Assembly: GCA_903927495.1 (NCBI GenBank)
Contig: CAIYNH010000131.1
Coordinates: 1-10,707 of the forward strand
Reading direction: 5' to 3'
DNA length: 10,707 nucleotides
From: an uncultured beta proteobacterium
GTDB taxonomy: Bacteria; Pseudomonadota; Gammaproteobacteria; Burkholderiales; Burkholderiaceae_C
The notes beneath the pieces were generated by a model. The model was given only the letters and a program-made list of their open reading frames with translations, searched no databases and was not told the DNA's origin. Below are positions 6,899 to 10,707 of the stretch, in pieces. The number at the start of each line of letters is the position of its first letter. The stretch's first letter is position 1. A program made the translations under genes and the position numbers.

Positions 6899-6929
6899 AA
6901 ATTAATTGTACTCCGGCCCCAATTAATTC
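6899..6929. repeat. REP-like palindromic repeat, right copy
   Basis: Identical to the element at 6104-6134 except for one base (T for A next to the left arm), same orientation. The two copies bracket the whole RHH-ParE module with its promoter. This copy also provides most of the stop codon that ends the glycosyltransferase stub (TGA at 6928-6930). Confidence 0.7.
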
Positions 6930-7023
6930 ATTTGTCTGGCCAGGACTGGGCCTGCACACTTTGCACCGCCTGGGCGATGGAGTCGGCGCGGTTGTAGACG
7001 GCTGTGATGCCGGAGATTTTCAA
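6928..7023 (-). pseudogene. Family 2 glycosyltransferase, 5' stub
   Basis: From a TTG at 7023 the minus strand reads KISGITAVYNRADSIAQAVQ followed by SVQAQSWPDK and a stop. This is the classical N-terminal strand, turn and helix of GT2 (GT-A fold) glycosyltransferases of the WcaE/WcaA kind, where 'ITAVYNR' begins the nucleotide-sugar pocket and 'S..AQ.WP' ends the first helix. Homology stops exactly where the 31-bp palindromic repeat begins, and the repeat contributes the TGA. The DxD motif and the rest (over 200 residues) are missing, and I do not see them beyond the left repeat copy. It is a dead stub and shows that a glycosyltransferase gene once stood here. Confidence 0.75.
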
Positions 7024-7115
7024 AAACTTAACTCATGAAGAAGGGTTACCCAATCTCGGGCGCCACAGCGTCCAGTACCCTTATTTGCAATGGGTTGCTG
7101 CTATAGGTACTGCCA

Positions 7116-7244
7116 TCACTGCTCACGCATAGGTGCAGACAACGCCCTGTTAGCTGTCTTACGGATATTAAAGGCGGCACCAGATGCTTTCAACTTGGCT
7201 GGGGCCGATGAGTTAAAAGCGTAGATGCCTGCTATGCCGCACAT
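7116..7244 (-). pseudogene. asnB: Asparagine synthase (glutamine-hydrolysing), 5' stub
   Basis: ATG at 7244 is followed by CGIAGIYAFNSSAP, the start of class II glutamine amidotransferases of the asparagine-synthase type. Cys2 would be the N-terminal nucleophile after Met removal. Such genes are common in EPS clusters, where they modify uronic acids to amides. After about 15 codons the similarity ends and the frame runs another 27 unrelated codons to a TGA at 7116-7118. The family is about 600 residues, so nearly everything is missing. The ATG is 12 bases after the AbiEii-like gene. In the remaining 7024-7115 another frame ends with SNPLQIRVLDAVAPEIG before a stop; this could be a tail of another lost gene, not identified. 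Confidence 0.7.
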
Positions 7245-7256
7245 GGGGATGGATTT

Positions 7257-7952
7257 TTAATAAAAAGAAGCGTCTGCCGCAACGAGCCTACGGGATAAAA
7301 CTACGACATGCGGGAGGTCACGTACCGCACTGACAGCCTGAACCAACGAAGTTCTGTCGGCCTTTGTCAACGTTTTAAGGTCGCCATCATCAAAATACAC
7401 CATTGCCTTTAAGCTTTCACTGGGTTGAAAGTTGGTGCCATAGAGTGCACGGGCAGAAGACAAGCCCTTTGCCAAACTCACTTTGGCGTTCACCATTGCG
7501 GCAATGTCTTGGTAATCTTTGGCCTCAGCACGCTGAAGAATAACCTTGACTTTGGTTGCCATCAAGTCATCAAGTGAGGCCACATGTAGAACGCCATCTT
7601 CGGTCACTTCAGGCTCGCCAACTCGACCAAAGCCAATTGTTCCGAAAAAAGACACTTTGACGTATTCGCGCTCTGAGCTTGCGCAAGGGACATTGACGGT
7701 AAAAGTGTTCTGCTGATCTTGCAACACAGTGCAATTGGTTATGAACGGGAAAGCTGCATGAATGGCGTTGCGGTCAAGCGGCTTGTCAGAAAAGAAATCA
7801 AAATCGACAGAAACCCGATGACCAAGGCGCAACGCAATGGCTGTGCCACCGTACAGCGCAAAGCCCAGCTCAGCGGCCGGCCGAAGTGCTGGCCAAATGC
7901 GTTTTTGCGCAGGTGGAAGTATGTCCATTCGTGGTTTGAAAATTCCGGTCAT
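7257..7952 (-). CDS. AbiEii/AbiGii-family nucleotidyltransferase toxin
   Basis: A 231-residue nucleotidyltransferase of the DUF1814/AbiEii type; characterised relatives act in abortive phage infection or toxin-antitoxin systems, some by adding nucleotides to tRNA. Residues 33-54 contain the diagnostic YGGTAIALRLGHR and SVDFDFFSD: the GG(T/S) loop (35-37) and the metal-binding Asp50 and Asp52. Downstream are DDLMATKVKVILQRAEAKDYQDIAAM (128-153, the conserved Lys/Asp helix region). The length is somewhat short for the family but all core motifs are present. Its ATG overlaps the stop of the upstream gene (ATGA), which indicates a two-gene operon. The partner is not the usual AbiEi winged-helix antitoxin but a smaller protein, so this is a type of pair I have seen in genomes without a firm name. 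Confidence 0.87.
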   Translation of the reverse strand: MTGIFKPRMDILPPAQKRIWPALRPAAELGFALYGGTAIALRLGHRVSVDFDFFSDKPLDRNAIHAAFPFITNCTVLQDQQNTFTVNVPCASSEREYVKVSFFGTIGFGRVGEPEVTEDGVLHVASLDDLMATKVKVILQRAEAKDYQDIAAMVNAKVSLAKGLSSARALYGTNFQPSESLKAMVYFDDGDLKTLTKADRTSLVQAVSAVRDLPHVVVLSRRLVAADASFY

Positions 7953-8245
7953 TCAAATCTCCGAACTGGAATGGGTGGAACGTGATCCACACTGGCAATT
8001 CCTAGCCGATGGTTCCAATAAGTCCATGATCGCTGATCAAACTGGCCAGCTTGTGCATGGGTAAGAACTTCGACCAGCATGTCATCACCAATGTGATTGA
8101 CGAGTTGTTGAACATCGGCATAGTCACCAATGTTCATGACTTGCGCAATCACGCGGTCTGGCAATTCAACAGCCTCATCGGGCGCTTTCCACCAGACATA
8201 TTTGCTGGCAAGGCGCTTTAGCAGATCACGGTCAATTTGGCCCAT
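7949..8245 (-). CDS. Small partner of the AbiEii-like protein, putative antitoxin
   Basis: A 98-residue protein beginning DRDLLKRLASKYVWWKAPDEAVELPDRV and containing VIAQVMNIGDYADVQQLVNHIGDDMLVEVL and a Trp/Tyr-rich segment (RSWTYWNHRLGI). The order 'short W-rich start, LPDRVIAQVM.IGD, helix, SW.YW...LG' resembles DUF6922-like proteins that precede AbiEii-type nucleotidyltransferases. I am not certain of the family number. The ATG at 8245 follows a weak purine-rich site; the stop overlaps the next start as ATGA, giving strong coupling. By position it should neutralise the toxin. It starts 24 bases after the end of the ugd chimera, whose transcripts could run into it. Confidence 0.7.
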   Translation of the reverse strand: MGQIDRDLLKRLASKYVWWKAPDEAVELPDRVIAQVMNIGDYADVQQLVNHIGDDMLVEVLTHAQAGQFDQRSWTYWNHRLGIASVDHVPPIPVRRFE

Positions 8246-8269
8246 GGCTAATGCTTCAATTTAATGCCA

Positions 8270-8674
8270 TTAACCTTGATCAACGCCTAGCAACTTGTCA
8301 AAGTAGGCAATGGTTTGCCCAAGACCTTCACGGAGTTGCACTGTGGGTTGCCAGCCAAGATGCGCTTTTGCCAGGGTGATGTCGGGCTTGCGCTGCATGG
8401 GGTCGTCAGCGGGCAGGGGCATAAACACAAGCTTGGACTTGCTGCCGATCAGCTCAATTACCAACTCAGCCAATTGGCGGATAGTGGCCGTGAAATTGAG
8501 CTGCTTGTTGTGCAAAAAGTCTTCAATTTCAGCGTCTTCAATGGGACTTTTCTTGGCATTGAGCAGGGCCACCTTTTCAGGGACGATGTCAATGGCAATG
8601 ACCTGGTTGTGTTGGGCCAGCAGCATGGCATTGCTTAAGCCCACGTAGCCGGTTCCTGCGATGGTGATTTTCAT
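8270..8674 (-). pseudogene. In-frame chimera: start of short-type ugd joined to end of UDP-glucuronate decarboxylase
   Basis: The 134-residue ORF has two unrelated halves. Residues 1-64 ([54 protein letters not shown]) are the NAD-binding start of the short, E. coli-like Ugd. From about 65 on ([57 protein letters not shown]) it is the C-terminus of a UDP-glucuronate decarboxylase (UXS), an SDR protein. The join, near 8482, lies at a spot where both parents read like 'F-T-(A-T)-I', so a short shared sequence may have guided the deletion. Neither active site survives, so no enzyme activity is expected. The frame is intact with start and stop, and extends upstream to a GTG at 8695. It follows the DUF2442 gene by 17 bases. 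The adjacency of ugd and uxs implies a former UDP-xylose branch. Confidence 0.85.
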
Positions 8675-8691
8675 AGGGTTTGTCATCTCTT

Positions 8692-8964
8692 TCACAAACT
8701 GTCAGCAGCAATCGGTATGCCTGTTGCCTGTGAATACAAAACGTCGGGGCACAGGTCGGCACCGTTGGGCCAAACAACGGTGCCTAGTTCTGCGTTTACC
8801 ATCACTTGATTAAAGTATTCGTCTTGCAGCAGCGGGGCAAAAACACCGGTGTAGTTTTTAACGACCCGGTCTATGTTGACCATGCCGTGAAACCCATTCT
8901 CGAAAGTAAGGTCCAAGTTGCGGTTGGGTAAAGCTTGCACTTGGGTGATGTCAATCAAAAACAT
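8692..8964 (-). CDS. DUF2442-domain protein
   Basis: A 90-residue protein of the DUF2442 family ([60 protein letters not shown], the last being the family's most conserved part). Its members occur mostly as the second gene after a DUF4160 gene, as here, and this pairing is often suggested to be a toxin-antitoxin module; biochemical function is unknown to me. The ATG at 8964 has GGAG seven bases upstream, and that site overlaps the end of the DUF4160 coding sequence (four bases separate the ancestral TAA from this ATG). The ORF is full length and apparently intact, unlike its frameshifted neighbour. Confidence 0.85.
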   Translation of the reverse strand: MFLIDITQVQALPNRNLDLTFENGFHGMVNIDRVVKNYTGVFAPLLQDEYFNQVMVNAELGTVVWPNGADLCPDVLYSQATGIPIAADSL

Positions 8965-8968
8965 GCTT

Positions 8969-9230
8969 TTACTCCAGTGGATCAATGTGCTTAAGCTCAG
9001 CATTATCCCGTGCCAGAGCCCAGTCAGCCATGAGGTCTTCTTGATGCAAAGTGGCCCATTCCATGACCAGACCCAATGCTTTGGGGGGGTAACTTGCCTG
9101 CCAATATGGTTAGTGTATTGATGGCTATTTCAATCTTGAACTGCCCATAACGCGCATGAAAATGCGGTGGATTGTGTTCGTTGTAATACATGGCAATGAC
9201 GATGCCCAAAAATCTACTTATTTCTGGCAT
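8969..9230 (-). pseudogene. DUF4160-domain protein, frameshifted in a C7 run
   Basis: Starting at ATG 9230, the first frame reads MPEISRFLGIVIAMYYNEHN, PPHFHARYGQFKIEIAI, the hallmark of DUF4160 with its PPHFHA motif. At the seven-C run (9083-9089, G on the plus strand) the frame slips. Read with six C it continues GKLPPKALGLVMEWATLHQE, DLMADWALARDNAELKHIDP, LE and a TAA at 8969-8971, which is the exact ending of the family and gives an 86-residue product. As written the protein ends in unrelated residues at 9024. The error could be a true mutation, slippage-based on/off switching, or a sequencing mistake in a homopolymer. The conserved rest argues for a recent event. Confidence 0.85.
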
Positions 9231-9288
9231 GACCGGCCCCCGTGTTTGACAAGCCAACGTAGCCGGTACCGGCGATGGTGATTTTCAT
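9214..9288 (-). pseudogene. Short-type ugd, 15-codon 5' stub
   Basis: ATG at 9288 begins [15 protein letters not shown], the same 15 residues that start the ugd/UXS chimera at 8674. The similarity ends near 9244 and the frame runs nine unrelated codons (TGAGHARNK) to a TAG, overlapping the start of the DUF4160 gene in another frame. At nucleotide level the two starts differ at several synonymous sites (for example GCC GGT against GCA GGA), so they are not a recent tandem duplication. The DUF4160-DUF2442 pair thus sits between two versions of the same gene start. Confidence 0.75.
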
Positions 9289-9302
9289 AATATTGCTATG
9301 AT

Positions 9303-9349
9303 GTTGGTAGCTTCTGACGCAAGCCAGACGGGCGTTATAGGCATATTTA
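9303..9349. repeat. Comamonadaceae-type intergenic repeat, copy D
   Basis: GGTAGCTTCTGACGCAAGCC then AGACGGGCGTTATAGGCATA follows the same scheme as the copies at 2771, 4833 and 6851. It occupies the space between the stop of the deleted gmd and the ugd stub and reaches the gmd stop codon. Confidence 0.5.
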
Positions 9350-9652
9350 TTCAACACTGACATTCACTTTGTACCCATTTTTCTTCAGCAACGCATGCTG
9401 GCGGGCTTGCTGCAAGTCGCTGCGCGTCAGGTTGCTGGTGTCAGACAGGTCGCCGTAGTGCAGCTTGAAGTTGGCACCGGTGATGTGCGGGTCTTGGTAG
9501 ATGTGGTCCACCCGCTGGGTGTTAAACGAGCTGGAGCGGCGTTTGATGCCGTGAACGATGTAGCCTTTTTCCAAAAGGAATTCGGCCAGGTAGCTGCCGT
9601 CTTGGCCTGTGATGCCGGTGATGAGGGCGACTTTGGGGGTTTGCTGGGTCAT
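9347..9652 (-). pseudogene. gmd: Internally deleted gmd copy (N-terminus fused in frame to C-terminus)
   Basis: A 101-residue ORF that equals residues 1-77 of the intact Gmd ([20 protein letters not shown] to SDTSNLTR) joined to its last 24 residues ([20 protein letters not shown] and on). About 275 codons are missing, including the Tyr-Lys active site; only the nucleotide-binding GITGQDG remains. Start and stop are intact. By eye the 231-base 5' part differs from the gene at 2518-2748 at seven bases (about 97% identity). The 75-base 3' part differs at about seven (91%), so the two ends have different histories. The join at 9421/9422 has a two-base shared CA. It lies 69 bases after the Fic gene. 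Activity is not expected. Confidence 0.9.
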
Positions 9653-9721
9653 GGTTAGAGCCGGTCTAGCTTGTGTGTTGGGGGCTGTAGGGTCGAATTT
9701 ATTCGAGCGGCATTTCTCTAA

Positions 9722-10707
9722 TCATTTTGGAGCGTCTGACTGTTTTAGGTCATACCAAGTGCCACGGCCTGTGCCGCGTTGCGCCAGTTGCCCACCAGCC
9801 AACAGTTTTTGAATGTGCAGCTTGATGGTGTGGCGGTTGGCACCGGTTTGCGCCTGCGCACTGGCCACCGTTAGGCGCCCATGCTCACGCGTAATCGTCA
9901 GCAGATCCATGGACAGCTTAGGTAGTGTGGTCAGCAGCAGATGCTCCCGCGCCATCTTGACTTCAAGCCGCTTCACCTGACTCACCAGCGAACTCAGAAA
10001 AAACGTGATCCACGGCTGCCAGTTGGGTGCGTCGGTACGGATCGTGCCTTGCGTTTGCCGCAGCGCAATGTAGTAAGCCTGTTTGTTTTGCTCGATCACG
10101 CTCTCCAGCGAGCTGTAAGGCACATACACATAACCCGCTTGCATCAAAAGCAGCGTGGTCAGGATGCGTGAGAGCCGCCCATTGCCATCATCAAACGGGT
10201 GAATTTCGAGAAACACCACCACAAAAACGGCCACGATCAAAAGCGGATGCAGGGCTTGGCTGTCGCGCGTATGGCGCACCCATTCAAGCAGTTCGCGCAT
10301 CAGCCGGGGCGTATCAAATGGGGATGCGGTCTGGAAAATGGTTGCAACCTCAACGCCGTTTTCATCAAACGCAGCCACGCGGTTTTCATGCGTTTTGTAC
10401 TGCCCACGGTGGCGCTCATCTTTGCTGCTGTAGGCCAACAAATCGCGGTGAATTTGCATGATGTGGTTTTCGTTGAACGCGATGTGCTCCCAGGAGCTAA
10501 ACAGCAGCTCCATCACGTCGGCGTAACCGGCTACCTCTTGCTCATCGCGCGTGGCAAACGACTTCAATTCGATTTTTGAAAGAAGCGCCTGAACGGCCTG
10601 GTCAGACAGCTGGCTGCCTTCGATGCGGGTAGAGGAGCCAATGCTCTCAATAGTGGCCACACGGCGCAGCGCCAGCAAACGGTCTGGTGCAAGCGTGCCC
10701 AAAGCAC
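9722..10707 (-). CDS. Fic-domain protein (AMP-transferase type), 5' end outside the window
   Basis: Fic proteins modify target proteins, usually by AMPylation, and are kept inactive by an inhibitory helix. Within the window the frame reads in from the edge; the first possible start inside is a TTG at 10702, but the true start is probably beyond 10707. Counting from that TTG: SSTRIEG (residues 23-29) is the N-terminal inhibitory (S/T)xxxE(G/N) motif with Glu28. The Fic core lies around 75-215 with RGQYKTHENRV (99-109) and the active loop HPFDDGNGRLSR, catalytic His168, complete. A C-terminal winged-helix region (LSMDLLTITREHGRLTVA, TGANRHTIKLHIQKLLAGGQ) ends at 326. All key residues are present, so it should be functional and self-inhibited. 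This type often acts alone without a separate antitoxin. The deleted gmd follows it. Confidence 0.93.
   Translation of the reverse strand, partial: ALGTLAPDRLLALRRVATIESIGSSTRIEGSQLSDQAVQALLSKIELKSFATRDEQEVAGYADVMELLFSSWEHIAFNENHIMQIHRDLLAYSSKDERHRGQYKTHENRVAAFDENGVEVATIFQTASPFDTPRLMRELLEWVRHTRDSQALHPLLIVAVFVVVFLEIHPFDDGNGRLSRILTTLLLMQAGYVYVPYSSLESVIEQNKQAYYIALRQTQGTIRTDAPNWQPWITFFLSSLVSQVKRLEVKMAREHLLLTTLPKLSMDLLTITREHGRLTVASAQAQTGANRHTIKLHIQKLLAGGQLAQRGTGRGTWYDLKQSDAPK

Noticed and set aside
8270..8674. The ugd/UXS chimera as a novel bifunctional enzyme
   Set aside because: Both halves lack catalytic residues and most of their folds, so a deletion scar explains it better.
9693..9706. Palindrome TCGAAT-TT-ATTCGA after the Fic gene as a terminator
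   Set aside because: The stem is six AT-rich pairs with a two-base loop and no T run, too weak for an intrinsic terminator.

Overview
The window looks like an exopolysaccharide (EPS) and nucleotide-sugar locus of a betaproteobacterium, most likely a member of the Comamonadaceae (Rhodoferax/Polaromonas-like). This is inferred from protein flavour, from an EPS-associated MarR regulator next to an RfaH-type NusG paralog, and from four copies of an intergenic repeat I associate with that family from memory. Every gene I can support is on the minus strand, so the biological order runs from high to low coordinates.

Layout in transcription order. (1) 10707-9722: a Fic-domain protein whose 5' end lies outside the window. 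(2) 9652-8270: a scar region. It holds an internally deleted gmd (77 N-terminal codons joined in frame to 24 C-terminal codons), a 15-codon stub of a ugd gene, a DUF4160-DUF2442 pair whose first gene is frameshifted in a seven-base C run, and an in-frame chimera of the start of ugd with the end of a UDP-glucuronate decarboxylase. (3) 8245-7257: a two-gene AbiEii-type nucleotidyltransferase module. (4) 7244-6928: short 5' stubs of an asparagine synthase and a family 2 glycosyltransferase. (5) 6744-6128: a ribbon-helix-helix/ParE-type toxin-antitoxin pair between two nearly identical 31-bp palindromic repeats. (6) 5967-4855: a Fic-family C-terminal fragment and a RecQ C-terminal (HRDC) fragment. 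(7) 4510-222: the living EPS part, with rfaH-like, EPS MarR regulator (cut short by a stop), PIN-domain toxin with a small partner, intact gmd and intact ugd.

The intact genes make sense together. The RfaH paralog would load on RNA polymerase at an ops site to let it run through a long EPS operon. A sequence matching the enterobacterial ops element at 11 of 12 bases lies just after rfaH and 21 bases before the EPS MarR gene, and a 14-bp palindrome beside it could be an operator. Gmd makes GDP-4-keto-6-deoxymannose and Ugd makes UDP-glucuronate, both polymer precursors.

The most unusual feature is the upstream 5 kb. At least five EPS genes (gmd, ugd twice, UDP-glucuronate decarboxylase, asnB, glycosyltransferase) survive only as short 5' or 3' pieces, several still in frame, and between them sit three toxin-antitoxin or abortive-infection-type modules. 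I read this as an EPS cluster that decayed or was repeatedly recombined while selfish or defensive modules accumulated. A chimeric assembly is the main alternative. I did not find a complete new system, rRNA, tRNA, CRISPR array or insertion sequence. The stretch 1-221, downstream of ugd, shows no gene and no convincing terminator.
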